From contig CM037867.1 in NCBI GenBank assembly GCA_021292105.1, forward strand, positions 12,085,683-12,149,682: a stretch of 64,000 nt of DNA. Reading direction: 5' to 3'. The DNA comes from Anadara kagoshimensis (Eukaryota > Mollusca > Bivalvia > Arcoida > Arcidae). Below, piece after piece: positions 1 through 11,680 of the stretch. Numbering within the stretch: the first letter of the stretch is position 1; the number at the start of each line of letters is the position of its first letter. The position numbers and the translations under genes are program-made. Below the pieces are notes generated by a model. The model ran no database searches and was not told the origin of the DNA. It saw only the letters and a program-made list of their open reading frames with translations.

Positions 1-736
1 TAAAGATTGATGACGCAAACGAAGATACATTCCTGACTGGACTGTTAGACACGGAAAGTTGTAAGTAGATGGAACGGAGATTTTAAGAATCAATACACAT
101 TTTTATGTTTTTTTTCTGGTTACTTTTATAAAAAATTCTGGTTTGATAAATCGGGAAATGACAAACTTTGTTGATATATGATCACATATCAAAAATAAAC
201 ATACTAATCCATGTCAAAATCGCAATGAAAGGCAAAGTAAAAACTTTGAAACTTTTAACCAGGTAAGAAAGACCGGCTGTCCCAAAAAGGGGGCGTACTT
301 CCTGTTACACCCGCCACGTGTGATTGTTCAAAAATAAAAGTCGGGGGAAAAACGATTAATAAAAGAATAAAACAACCAGTCGAATACTACAAATGAGTCA
401 AAACATTTCATTAAGTTACAATGAGCCATCGCGTAGTGCATTTACTTGTTAAAAAGTCTTAAAAGGCAGTTTATACCTATGTTTATTTTAGTTACACTTG
501 GTCAAGATGGTTGGTTTATCGGCGGAAAGTACAGTGACGGAGTATGGAGATGGGCTGATGGCAGTCCTATGGATTATTCCAATTTTCCGTATTTCCGAGC
601 TGAAGGTGGTAGAATCACGTTGTTTGCCGGAATATTCCGAGACGGAAGAAACGGAGCGTACAGATACACGTGGAACTACCTTACACGAAGATCAAGCAAC
701 AAAATGGGTTTCATTTGTGAAAAGAATTATTGTTAA
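1..736 (+). CDS. C-type lectin gene, 3' part (last two exons)
   Basis: Two exons are visible: one running in from the left edge to 60 (donor GTAAGT at 61) and the last exon 492-736 (acceptor TTTTAG). Both junctions are phase 1, and the exon structure matches exons 3 and 4 of the complete lectin gene at 33,637-39,593. The first exon reads KIDDANEDTFLTGLLDTES, the typical middle of a C-type lectin-like domain; the last gives WFIGG, then WRWADGSP, and ends MGFICEKNYC before the stop. The family binds sugars extracellularly through a Ca2+ site made by an EPN/QPD-type motif and a WND motif. Here no EPN/QPD motif is seen, WND is replaced by WNY, and the cysteine usually found between WND and FICE is missing. 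The fold is probably kept, but Ca2+-dependent sugar binding is doubtful. The signal peptide and first exons lie outside the window. Confidence 0.85.
190..345 (-). repeat. Family 1 repeat copy in lectin intron
   Basis: Single diverged copy in the 431-bp lectin intron. It has the landmarks of the antisense form: CCATGTCAAAATCGCAAT, GGCAAAGTAAAAACTTTG and CACCCGCCACGTGTG. The element reads 5'-3' on the minus strand. Confidence 0.7.
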
Positions 737-844
737 AATTCAAACTATTTATTGTCGATTTTTTTTTCAAATTCTTTGTGACGAACATACCAACCGGTTT
801 TTAAAATCACAATCTCAACCGTCAACCACAGACTTATCATTACT

Positions 845-2205
845 TTCTCAAATCTCAATCCCAAATCGATCCCAGAGGCAAAGTTAAAGTATGAAAACAG
901 CCACGTTTACTTCCACCAGAGAAGTGCGTCCACCGAGTACCCCGGAATGTTAAGCGTCTTCTGTTTATCTTATTGCACCAGTCAGTGTAAAATAATTAAA
1001 AAAAACAAACATACCAGTTCATGCCCAAATTCCAACCCCTAAAGGAAAGTAAAACTATGATAACTGGCAAATCAAGTTTAACATGTGAATTTCCAACAGA
1101 AAAGTGCGTCGGGTACTTCGGAAGAGTAAGGTCATCCTGTTTAGTAGTTACACCAATCACTTGTGAAATTAAATAAAAACATAAGCCCCAGTACATGCCC
1201 AAATACAAAGTAAAACTATGAAAACTGACAAATCAAGTTTAACATGTGAATTTCCAACAGAACAGTGCGTCGGGTATTTCGGAAGAGTAAGGTCATCCTG
1301 TTTAGTAGTTACACCAATCACTTGTGAAATCAAATAAAAACATAAGCCCCAGTACATGCCCAAATACAAAGTAAAACTATGAAAACTGACAAATCAAGTT
1401 TAACATGTGAATTTCCAACAGAACAGTGCGTCGGGTATTTCGGAAGAGTAAGGTCATCCTGTTTAGTAGTTACACCAATCACTTGTGAAATCAAATAAAA
1501 ACATAAGCCCCAGTACATGCCCAAATACAAAGTAAAACTATGAAAACTGACAAATCAAGTTTAACATGTGAATTTCCAACAGAACAGTGCGTCGGGTATT
1601 TCGGAAGAGTAAGGTCATCCTGTTTAGTAGTTACACCAATCACTTGTGAAATCAAATAAAAACATAAGCCCCAGTACATGCCCAAATACAAAGTAAAACT
1701 ATGAAAACTGACAAATCAAGTTTAACATGTGAATTTCCAACAGAACAGTGCGTCGGGTATTTCGGAAGAGTAAGGTCATCCTGTTTAGTAGTTACACCAA
1801 TCACTTGTGAAATTAAATAAAAACATAAGCCCCAGTACATGCCCAAATACAAAGTAAAACTATGAAAACTGACAAATCAAGTTTAACATGTGAATTTCCA
1901 ACAGAACAGTGCGTCGGGTATTTCGGAAGAGTAAGATCATCCTGTTTAGTAGTTACACCAATCACTTGTGAAATCAAATAAAAACATAAGCCCCAGTACA
2001 TGCCCAAATACAAAGTAAAACTATGAAAACTGACAAATCAAGTTCAACAAATGAATTCCCAACAGAGAAGTGCGTCGGATAATCTGGAAGAGTAAGTGCA
2101 TCCTGTTTAGCTAGTTACATCCGTCACGTGTGAAAGCGAATAAAAAAAAAAACATACACACTGGGTCAGTCCATGTCCAAAGCACAATCCCAAAATCAAA
2201 GTAAG
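845..2205 (-). repeat. 161-bp tandem array made of Family 1 tail units
   Basis: Units begin with CATGCCCAAATACAAAG at 1194, 1355, 1516, 1677, 1838 and 1999, an exact 161-bp period. A longer first unit starts at 1021, a diverged one precedes it, and the last runs out near 2165. The inner units are almost identical, while the outer ones are diverged and longer and look more like dispersed Family 1. Short open frames repeat once per unit on the minus strand; they follow the period and are not genes. Confidence 0.92.
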
Positions 2206-2214
2206 ACAACATAC

Positions 2215-2268
2215 AGAGACACCGTACTTATCAACAATTTTACCGTGATGTCGGTATTAAAACATTAC
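2215..2268 (-). mobile_element. Fossil retroelement fragment (RT-protein C-terminus)
   Basis: Read on the minus strand this short stretch gives RHHGKIVDKYGVSVC. It matches the end of the larger coding fragment at 52,119-52,390 and a protein tail widespread in invertebrate retroelements. It lies directly upstream, in the same direction, of the 161-bp array, so the array is the element's amplified 3' tail. Confidence 0.6.
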
Positions 2269-2288
2269 AGATATACACATGTATATAT

Positions 2289-2470
2289 ATTGTCAAACCT
2301 GTCTATAAAAGCCAACCAAGGGAACCAGTAAAAGTGACCTCTATAGGCAGGTGGTCTTTCTATACAGGTTCAAATAACATGAATAAAAAACAACTGGGAT
2401 ACAATTCTACTGGCCTTTATAAGCAGGTGGCCCATATATACAGGTGCCTTTTAAGGCAGGTTTGACTGTA
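2289..2470. mobile_element. Family 4 MITE, copy 1
   Basis: About 182 bp, from TGTCAAACCTGTCTATAA to CAGGTTTGACTGTA. The ends are inverted repeats of each other and carry terminal TA, as in Tc1/mariner-type insertions. It closely matches copies at 17,582 and 37,226. No coding capacity. Confidence 0.75.
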
Positions 2471-2611
2471 TTCATATTTCTATCTAGAGGAAATGTTTTA
2501 TGGACCAGGTATACAAAAATAAATACACCTAAGAATAGTTTTAATCACAATAACATTAAAGCTAATTTATATTGTTCAAGTTCTGAACACCAGGGTCTGA
2601 TGGACATACAG

Positions 2612-2808
2612 TACAGACCTGCGGAAAGTGTACCGCTATGCTAACGAGGCAGCTCGTCTTGGCTATATTTTGATAGCTTACTGACAGCTGTTTTTCTATC
2701 TTGACAGCTTTTGTGTCATTAATAATCCATATTATAATCACTCTGCAGTCGTGCTTTGACCCCTTTTCGTTAAGTTCGGTGTTAAACTTTCGACTGGCCT
2801 GTAATGTA
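2612..2808. mobile_element. Family 3 inverted-repeat element, short copy
   Basis: The left end ACAGACCTGCGGAAAGTGTA and right end GTTAAACTTTCGACTGGCCTG are inverted repeats. About 200 bp, non-coding. Confidence 0.55.
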
Positions 2809-2904
2809 TAATTACTTTTGACCCGACTTTGTCCTTTATAGATTTTGTTCTAAGGGACTCAAAACAGATTAACTTGTAATATTGACTTAAATACCTGCAT
2901 ACAG

Positions 2905-3616
2905 GCCTGTCGAAAGTTTATCGCTAAGCCAACAAATAAGTCACCTCAGCTCATCGTTAGATAATACCACTGCAGTAGCACAGTTGGTAGAGTGCTCGCT
3001 CCGTAATTGGGAGGTCATGGGTTCGAGCCCACTTGAAAGTGGGTAGTGACTGTTCTTTCGCGAATCACTCGGTATTACAAAATGAAAGTAACGGTTCTTT
3101 CGAATGGGAACTTAAAATAAACGGTGGACTTGGCACAATAAAGAACCCTGCTGTACGTATAATGTGATCAGCGGAATGCACAGGTAAAATTAATGCACCT
3201 TCGCTTATAGCTGACAACGGCTCGATATAAGTGAAATATTGTTGACTGGGACGTAAAACACATTTATTCAACTCCTCTTAAACATGTTGTATTGCTTTGA
3301 CCAAAAAGATTGTCTTATAATAAAATATACTAGTATTTTTACAAAATGAAATTTTATTGTATCATTCAGTTACGAAGATGGTTTCTTACCATTGTTGTTA
3401 CTGCGAGGGGTCCTCTTACAATTTTATTTTTAACGACATGGGTCGTTAAACACCATTACTCAACTCAGTTCATCGTCAGATATACCTGTATTGCGACAGG
3501 TTTAGAGCAGTTGCTATCTCTCTCGGCAGCTTTTTTGGACACTAGCTATCCAATTTTGACAGTCGAGCTTCAAGTTCTTACCGTTGGCTCATCGATAAAC
3601 TTTCGACAGGCCTGTA
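2905..3616. mobile_element. Family 3 inverted-repeat element with a SINE inside
   Basis: The left end CAGGCCTGTCGAAAGTTTAT and right end ATAAACTTTCGACAGGCCTG are perfect inverted repeats. The interior is non-coding and contains the tRNA-derived SINE at 2967-3270, a nested insertion. An open frame at 3346-3672 lies wholly in repeat sequence and is not called as a gene. The 260 bp after this element hold nothing recognisable. Confidence 0.65.
2967..3270 (+). mobile_element. tRNA-derived SINE, copy 1
   Basis: The head has a pol III A box (TAGCACAGTTGGTAGAG) and B box (GGTTCGAGCCC). The body, with GAAAGTGGGTAGTGACTG and CACCTTCGC landmarks, is shared with copies at 16,690 (minus), 25,040 (minus), 38,424 (plus) and 58,610 (minus). 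About 300 bp. Confidence 0.8.
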
Positions 3617-3882
3617 TTGTATGGACTATTGCGAATTATTTTGGTTCTCTCCGGAAACTCGTGAAATTTTAATATTCTTGTAACAAAACCTAATTTACTG
3701 GCAACATACTGAGGTTTCCTTACATACTTATTACATATCCCGTTTTATAGCCAATTATAGCAACTATTCTTTTTTGGTTATTGAATAACATATAAACTGT
3801 CACTATAAAATTGCTTTCACAAATAACAGAGTCTAATATTTTGGGTTTAAAGACAATTCTGTTCATCGCGTTAATTACTGAA

Positions 3883-4668
3883 CAGACCTCTCGAAAGTTT
3901 ACCACCGAGCTTACCAACAGAAGTCGAAGCTCGCTGCCGAATAGACGAAATATGGACAGGAAGTGATTAAAGATTAAGGCTACCGAGAGATAGATAGTAG
4001 GCGTGGAGTGTAGCTAACGAATGGCCTAGATGAGCCGCTGTTTTGACACATGTAATGGCCTAGATGAGCCGCTGTTTTGACACTTGTAATGGCCTAGATG
4101 AGCCGTTGTTTTGACACTTGTAATGGCCTAGATGAGCCGCTGTTTTGACACTTGTAATTGCCTAGATGAGCCGCTGTTTTGACACTTTTAATGGCCTAGA
4201 TGAGCCGCTGTTTTGACACTTGTAATGGCCTAAATGAGCCGCTGTTTTGACACTTGTAATGGCCTAGATGAGCCGCTGTTTTGACACTTGTAATGGCCTA
4301 GATGAGCCGCTGTTTTGACACTTGTAATAGCCTAGATGAGCCGCTGTTTTGACACTTGTAATGGCCTAGATGAGCCGCTGTTTTGACACTTGTAATGGCC
4401 TAGATGGGCCGCTGTTTTGACACTTGTAATGGCCTAGATGAGCCGCTGTTTTGACACTTGCAATGGCCTAGATGAGCCGCTGTTTCGACACTTGTAATGG
4501 TCTAGATGAGCCGCTGTTTTGACACATGTAATGGCCTAGGTGAGCCGCTGTTTTGATACTTGTAATGGCCTAGATGAGCCGCTGTTTTGACACTTGTAAT
4601 GGCCTAGATGAGCCGCTGTTTTGACACTTGTTTGTTAGCGTGGTGTTAAACTTTCGACAGGCATGTAC
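3883..4668. mobile_element. Family 3 inverted-repeat element carrying a minisatellite
   Basis: The left end AGACCTCTCGAAAGTTTACC and right end GTGTTAAACTTTCGACAGG are inverted repeats. Nearly the whole interior is the 34-bp array described next. The left subterminal part (ATATGGACAGGAAGTGA) resembles the interior of the Family 3 element at 28,225-29,137. Confidence 0.6.
4019..4632 (+). repeat. 34-bp minisatellite, about 18 copies
   Basis: The unit starts AATGGCCTAGATGAGCCGCT and continues GTTTTGACACTTGT, with no spacers. Most copies differ by zero to two bases. The array ends inside the right inverted repeat of the Family 3 element. Confidence 0.95.
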
Positions 4669-4679
4669 TGTAATATTTC

Positions 4680-7600
4680 CTTCTCAGTCCTGATTACACA
4701 CGTATAAAACAGGAGCACACAGTCTCACTTTCATGGTAGAAGTTCACCTGTTTACTAAATTGGCTGGTTGCGGTACAGTTAAACATGCAAACCAATCTTA
4801 CTAGCTCTTGATTGATTGGAGATGTTCAGTCAGGTCGGCTAATATAAATTCCGTAGCAAGAGCTATTTGATAAAATAAGAAAATTTTAGACAACATTTAT
4901 GAGTTGTATGCTTTTTGTCCAAAACCTCTTATGTATTTCGCAGATGAAAATTTAAAACAGTGGTGTTTTTTATCCTATAACCATTGACTAAGTAAATATG
5001 CTTAATAATATATATATATAAATAACTAATACAAACTGTAAATCAATTGGTTAAATTATATTAATGACTATTTTATTTTTATTATTATAAACAAATATTT
5101 ACATAATGTACGTAATATTACTAATGCATTTCCGAATATAATTTATCAGTTACCAAACATCCAAAGCAAATACCAGTATAAATTAAATAATACAATTATG
5201 ATACCAGGTATGGACGGGCATGTTTGAAATATTGACCAAAATAACAATCGACTATGTACACCAAGATGGTCATCATCTCTTGTTTGATTGGAAGTATCCT
5301 GCTAGTCGGTCTAGTTTGAAGTATTTATTGCATCTACATAGCTCTGTGGCTCTTTGCTAAAATAAAGGCAATGCATTCGCGGAGAGTTACATGGGCTTTG
5401 TCACAAAAACAGTTAAGCGCTTTTGCCAGATGTTGAAAGCATGGCTTATTAAATATGCATAATAAATTTTAAAAAGCAAATTTTACACACGGTAAATCAA
5501 TCAGTTAAATGATATTAATTACTGTTTTGTTTTCAGTATTATTAACAAATATTTACATAATTTAAAAAAAATCACTAATGAATTTCCAAAATGTAATTAA
5601 TCACTTACCAAACATTCAATGTAAATACCAGTATAAATAAAATTGTCTCTCCATGATTGAAGATTTAAGCTCACTGATTGGAAACATTCCTCACTGATTG
5701 GAAACATCAGTTGACTTTAGCGTTTTACACCTCATAAACCCCATTACACACCAAATAAAAAATTATATCAACTCGTGCAATACACTGTTATAAAGTCACA
5801 TAGACATATTGACTGAGAAATTATCTTCTGTTGGAATATTGACCGAAACAATAACGGACCATGTATACCAAGAAGCTCATCATCTCTTTCTTGACTGGGG
5901 AAATCCTGCTAGTTGGTCAAGTTGAAGTATTCAATGCATTCCAACAGAAAGTGGCTCTTTGGTCAATTAAGGACAATGAATTCACTGTGAGTTGCATAGG
6001 TTTTACCTTAAAAATAATTCAGCGCTTTTGACGGATCTTGAAAGCATGGCTTATCCAATATGACTAATAAATTTAAAAAAAACAATTTTACACTTGGTAA
6101 ATCAATCAGTCCGTCGGACTGCAAGACCTGGGCAGATTAGCACAGAATAGAACCAGATGGAGGAGTGTTGTCAGTGGTCTATGTACCTCCCTGGTACCAC
6201 AGGCATAAGTAAGTAAGTAAATCAATCAGTGAAATTATATTAATTACTGTTTTATTTTCAGTGATATTAATAAATATTTACATAATTAAAAATCACTTAT
6301 GGATTTCCAAATTTATCAGTTATTAAACATCCAAAGCAAATACCAGTGTAAAAAAATTGTCTCTCCATGATTGAAGATTTAAGCTAGCTGATGGGAAACA
6401 TCCCTCACTGATTGGAAACATCAGTTGACTTTAACGTATACACCTCATAAACTCCATTACACACGAAATAAAAATATATATCAACTCGTGCAATATACTG
6501 TTATAAAGTTACATAGACATATTGACTGAAAATATATTATCCAATACTTAATATAATTATGATAGCAGGTATGAACCGGTATGTTTGAATATTGACCAAA
6601 ACAACAACCGACCATGGACACCAAGAAGCTCACCATTTTTTCTGAGTTGGGGATAACCTGGTAGTTGGCCAACATGAAGTACTCAATGCATTAAAAAGCA
6701 AGTGGCTCTTTGCTCAAATAAGGACAATACATTCACGGTGAGTTGCATAGGTTTTGTCACAAAAACAGTTCAACGTTTTTTCAGATCTTGAAAGCATAGC
6801 TTAATAAATATGAGTAATACATTTTTAAAAGCCAATTTTACACACGGTAAATCAATCAGTTAAATTATATTAATTACTGTTTTTTTTCATTAATATTAAC
6901 AAATATTTACATAATTAATAATCACAAATGAATTTTCGAATGTAATTTATCAGTTATCAAACATCCAAAGCAAATAACAGTTTCAATACAAGTGTCTCTT
7001 CATGATTGAAGATTTAACCTCACTGATGGGAAATATCCCTTACTGATTGGAAACATCAGTTGACTTTAGCGTTTTACACCTCATAAACTCCATTACACAC
7101 GAAATAAAAAATATATATCAACTCGTGCAATACACTGTTATAAAGTTACGTAGACATATTGACTGAAAATATATCTTCCAATACTTAATATAATTATAAT
7201 AGCAGCTATGAACTGGTATGTTTGAATATTGACCAAAACAACAACCGACCATGGACACCAAGAAGCTCACCATTTTTTTCTGAGTTGGGGATAACCTGGT
7301 AGTTGGCCAACATGAAGTACTCAATGCATTAAAAAGCAAGTGGCTCTTTGCTCAAATAAGGACAATACATTCACGGTGAGTTGCATAGGGTTTGTCACAA
7401 AAACAGTTCAACGTTTTTTCCTCAGATCTTGAAAGCATAGCTTAATAAATATGCGTAATAAATTTTAAAAAGCCAATTTTACACACGGTAAATCAATCAG
7501 TTAAATTATATTGATTACTAATTATTTCATTAATATTAACAAATATTTACATAATTAATAATCACAAATGAATTTTCAAATGTAATTTATCAGTTATCAA

Positions 7601-7995
7601 ACATCCAAAGCAAATACCAGTTTGAATACAAGTGTCTCTCCATGATTGAAGATTTAACCTCACTGATGGGACATATCCCTTACTGATTAGAAACATTAGC
7701 GTTTTACACCTCATAAACTCCATTACACACAAAATAAAAAACATATATCAACTCGTGCAATACACTGTTATAAAATTACATAGACATATTGACTGAAATT
7801 TTGTCTTCCAATACTTAATATAATTATGACAGCAGGTAAAGACCGATGTGTTTGAATATTGACCAAAACAATAACCCACCATAGACACCAAGAAGCTCAT
7901 CATTTCTTTCTGAGTCGGGGATATCCAGGCAGACGGGTAACATGAAGAATTCAATACATAATAATAGCAAGTTGTTATTTGCCTATACATTGAAA
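4680..7995 (+). repeat. Tandem array of about 640-bp units
   Basis: About five to six units are present. The marker TAAATCAATCAGTTAAAT or a close variant occurs near 5493, 6217, 6848 and 7489, and again near 11,330 beyond an insertion. Spacing is about 633-641 bp where no insertion intervenes. The leftmost unit (4680-5200) is much diverged. A minus-strand frame of 60-80 residues (MVSFLVSMVGCCFGQYSN) recurs in three units, as expected of a recent tandem repeat; I see no domain in it. Confidence 0.85.
6098..6230 (+). mobile_element. Short LINE 3'-end insertion with target-site duplication
   Basis: About 107 bp is inserted in one 640-bp unit and is flanked by the 13-bp direct repeat TAAATCAATCAGT (6098-6110 and 6218-6230). 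The insert can be read as LGRLAQNRTRWRSVVSGLC followed by TSLVPQA and a stop, which resembles the C-terminal end of a LINE reverse transcriptase. It ends in a TAAG repeat. The picture is a heavily 5'-truncated LINE copy. Confidence 0.75.
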
Positions 7996-8079
7996 ATTAT
8001 GTCCATGGTGATGTTAGTGTTACTGTCCACAATTCTGCGTAATTCTCAGAACTTTAAAATTTAAAATAGATGCCTATTA

Positions 8080-11057
8080 GTGTGGCATGACGTGTCAGAA
8101 AAATAGTTCCCGTGCGATCTTTGTGCTAAAATTGATTTTTTGGATGATATTAAGCTACTGGGAAAAATGGGGTTCCAATTTTCCCACCCCTAGACTTTGA
8201 CACCCAAAAACCCCAATTTGACTGTATCTTCGTATTATGAATGATGACATGTTATTTCGTAGATTGTTGTTTGCTAAAATTGATATTTTTGTGTATAATT
8301 ACCGGGTTTTGATCATTTAATCACAAAATGGTGATGTTTCATTTATTATTTACTCCTGCTTCTATTTATAAGGGGGGGGGGATTTAGACAGACCCTTGTA
8401 TGATCTTGAAAAACCCACATATTTAGCTCTTAAGATTCACACTTTCCTTTTTTATATTGAAATTACCTTTAAATAAAAACGGATCAATTTCAACCCCATA
8501 ACATGACCGGAAGTGGCTACAGTCTACTCCCCGTTACGTAATTCGTGCTTTATCTTTAAATAACAACAAATGTTTCACCCTCACAATTCGTATGTTTCTT
8601 TTCTCTTTTTATATTTAAATATAAAATAGCTTTTAAATTTAAACTAATCAATTTCAACCCCATAACTTCACAGAAAGTGACTATCGTCTGCTCCCAGTCA
8701 CGTAAATTGTGCTTTATGCTCTACTTCTTCAGTGTACTTTTAATTTGGTTTATATCACTTCGCAATTCATGCTAATATCGATTGCTTGCTTTGTTTTATC
8801 AGTTCCCGTTTTTGGTCTATTTTGTTAACGTTTACCCTGGGGCATTTTTTCTTATATCATTATCTTAAAATCCTTTATCTTTTTCTTTAGCTCGAACGGA
8901 AGTTGTCAAACTCACATTCGCTCACGAATATTCTGGGTATAGAATGTAGTTTAATATTCTTGGTTAGTTTTAGGAAACAACCATAGTGGTAAAATAATGT
9001 TGTTAAACCATCCTTTTATGACCAATGCTTGAGTAATTTTATATAATATGGAAATGGACAGCTGACCGTCTGTTCAGCGGTTCTTTGATATTTTCCATAG
9101 ATTATATAAAAATTATATTGTTTAATCGAGGTTGCTTTATTCCCCTATTGTTACTTTTGAATGATTCCTCATAGCTATATGCAAGTGAAGTGTTTCTTCA
9201 CAAATCGTGTTCCTCATTTTGCGCCTTCTCTATCTACTGTATATCCCAAAGTTGACTAGTTCTGATAATAATTGTCCTCTGAGAATTTATTTAGAAATAT
9301 CAAGTAGCCAAATATCTCAAGATATAATAATATTTTCCCTTGACGTTCTAACAGAAGGTAACACCTATACAGTACTAGAAGATCAGTTTCTTTTAGCATT
9401 GATACAGTTTTTCAAATAGAAAGCTAAAAGTTATAAATAGGCCGACCAAGTTGTAAGGTTAGTTCTTCTAAATATCTTAATTAGTCTTAACAAAGGCATG
9501 GTCTTAATTTATCACAAGAATATCCTCTACAACATTATTGGACACTTTTTGTTACTGAAACTGCAGCTTATACACTGAAATAAATTCTAATGATGCTCTA
9601 AAAGTTATCTGGAAAGTGACCATCATAACAAGTCGTTATAATTCACCTTTTATAGATACAAAGTCAGATATTCAAGAAGGGTTTACAACTTATATAGCAT
9701 GAAAGTCGGAAAACAAGCCCTGTAAACAAATAACAATTATTGAAAGATGATGATTGAACTGACACAGAAGTGATTCTACCAACCACAGTGTTTTGGTACT
9801 AGGTATTGATAATGGTTTTCCTTACCAACAGATAACACCTCAATTTGATGGTCACACCCTTGTCAAAATTTGTTATACCATTTCCTAACATTCCTTAACG
9901 ACCTCCCTGAAGTGAATTACAAACAGACCATGTTCTACATGGCGTAAATGACTAGAATTCAAGAATAGGGAACACCGAGACTTCTATAAGGCCTTCATTT
10001 CAAAACATGGCTTGCAGAGGAATACAGCTGTTTTTCCATAGGAGAGATTGATTATATTGCTATCAACAATACTAGTATAAGAAACTGGTGGTAAATACCT
10101 TCATAGGCGATGGCTTCGATAAAAACACATTGTCTCCACTGTTTGAGATATTTGATCAAACTCTCAAAGAATAAAGAATACCAGAGCGAGTCAGTTTGTA
10201 CATTGGTAAGTGCAATAGATAGATTAACGGAAATAAGAGGAGCATTACTTGTGAACAAACACTACATTGGCAAAGAACTAAAAATCATTCAAACGTATTG
10301 ACAGGTAGGTTTAACTACAAATGATGAATACAGCTTGTATGAGTATAAATTCCAGCGCAAACATGCCTGATGAAACTCGATACATGACAATATTTTTAAA
10401 AAATCTCAAAAAGTCTTCCTTCTATCCATGGAACATTTTGGTATTTAAACAATCTTTATGAGGCATTATTAGTATATAATATATGAAAAATACCATAGCT
10501 TCGCTATGTAGATCGTCAGTTTTTTAGTTCTGAGCCGAGAGCTGTTATTCGAGCATTTATTATAAAAGGAAGGTTTAAACAGCATCATACTAATTTTATG
10601 GGATTTTCCTAACTAACCGGAAGCATAAGATGTGCTCTATTACTGAAAGATTACGTATATTGTAAGTTATACACCAGATTCCGGTATATTAAAAAAGAAT
10701 AAAAATCATGTTTAATTAAAAACTTTAAGTTAACTTTAAAAGTAGTAAACAAAACCAAACTTACGTGACCGAAAGCAGATAGTAACCACTTCCGGTCAAG
10801 TTGAAGGATTGAAATTGATCAGTTTAAATTTAAAACCTTACTTATATTCCAACATAAAAAATGTATTACTTGAAAGAGAAATTTTTTATTTGAGATTATA
10901 CAAGGGTAAGGTCTAATTTGCCCCTCCCTCGCTAAAAAGAAACTAGGGGGTCGGAAAATTTGAACCCCGCCATTTTCTTATTGTTTGGCCTTAACTAAAC
11001 AAAAAAATCAATTTTAGGAAAAATAATCGTACGTAATTACACGTCATACTGCACTAT
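8080..11057. mobile_element. 3-kb element with long imperfect inverted repeats
   Basis: The outermost paired sequence is GCATGACGTGT (left) and its counterpart GTATGACGTGT on the minus strand (right). Long matching stretches follow inward for roughly 600-700 bp, including CTAAAATTGATTTTTT, an A/T-G-rich GGGGTTC...CCCCTAG block and GATCAATTTCAA...GACCGGAAGTGG. The left arm contains a second copy of part of itself near 8620-8720. The interior (about 8750-10,650) has no recognisable gene; open frames there of 63-70 residues show no domain. Units of the 640-bp array lie on both sides, so it was inserted into that array. The class is unassigned; it is a fossil. Confidence 0.6.
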
Positions 11058-11064
11058 ATACTGC

Positions 11065-11262
11065 TAGATTACTTTTGTCGAGGTGTACTGATTTTCGCTT
11101 TATCATGGTGGGACATTTTCCGCAAAATTAGTACCGCGCATATATTAATGTATAGATTCTCGATCTTATAGTCACATTCATAAATCCGCCAATATTTTAC
11201 CCCGCGAAAATGTCGGAAATTACAAAACCGCACAAATTTGAATCCGAGAAATAAGTACATTT
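11065..11262. repeat. CG-bearing sequence between element and array
   Basis: This stretch contains GCGAAAA/TTTTCGC motifs (TTTTCCGCAAAATTAGTACC, CCCCGCGAAAATGTCGG), unlike its neighbours. A weaker relative occurs near 15,880-15,930. It may be a further small dispersed repeat. No coding sequence is seen. Confidence 0.3.
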
Positions 11263-11264
11263 AC

Positions 11265-11680
11265 AGCATATCCAATAACCAATAACTGAGTAAATATGAG
11301 CAATATCTAAAAATAAGCCAATATACACGATAAATCAATCAATTAAATTATATTATTTACTGTTTGATTTCTATTAATATTAACAAATATTTGCATGATG
11401 AAACAAATACTAATGAATTCCCAAATGTAGTTCATCATCAGTTACCAAACATCTCCGCAAATACCAGTTTCTCCATGATTGAAGATTTAAGCTTACTGAT
11501 TGGAAACATCAGTTGACTTAAGCGTTTTACACCTCATAAACCCCATTACACACCAAATAAAAAATATATATCAACTCGTGCAATACACCGTTATAAAGTT
11601 ACATAGACATATTGACTGAAATTTTATCTTCCAATACTTAATATAATTATGATAGCAGACATAATGCAGATTGGAATTAA
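11265..11680 (+). repeat. Continuation of the 640-bp array
   Basis: The array resumes at AATAACTGAGTAAATATGAG and includes the markers TAAATCAATCAATTAAAT and CACCTCATAAACCCCATTACA before fading out near 11,660. Confidence 0.8.

Noticed and set aside
996-2013. Row of near-identical 66-residue minus-strand proteins
   Set aside because: They recur exactly once per 161-bp repeat unit and follow the array phase; no domain.
2967-3040. Possible functional tRNA gene
   Set aside because: A and B boxes are present but the sequence continues into a body shared by four other copies; it is a SINE head.
3346-3672. 108-residue plus-strand frame
   Set aside because: Lies inside a Family 3 element and reads through its inverted-repeat end.
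4019-4632. Regular short direct repeats resembling a CRISPR array
   Set aside because: Units are contiguous with no unique spacers, and the window is eukaryotic; it is a minisatellite.
6481-7990. Three similar 64-80-residue minus-strand proteins (MVSFLVSMVGCCFGQYSN)
   Set aside because: Same position in three units of the 640-bp array; similarity is explained by recent tandem duplication, and the distant unit near 11,600 does not keep the frame.
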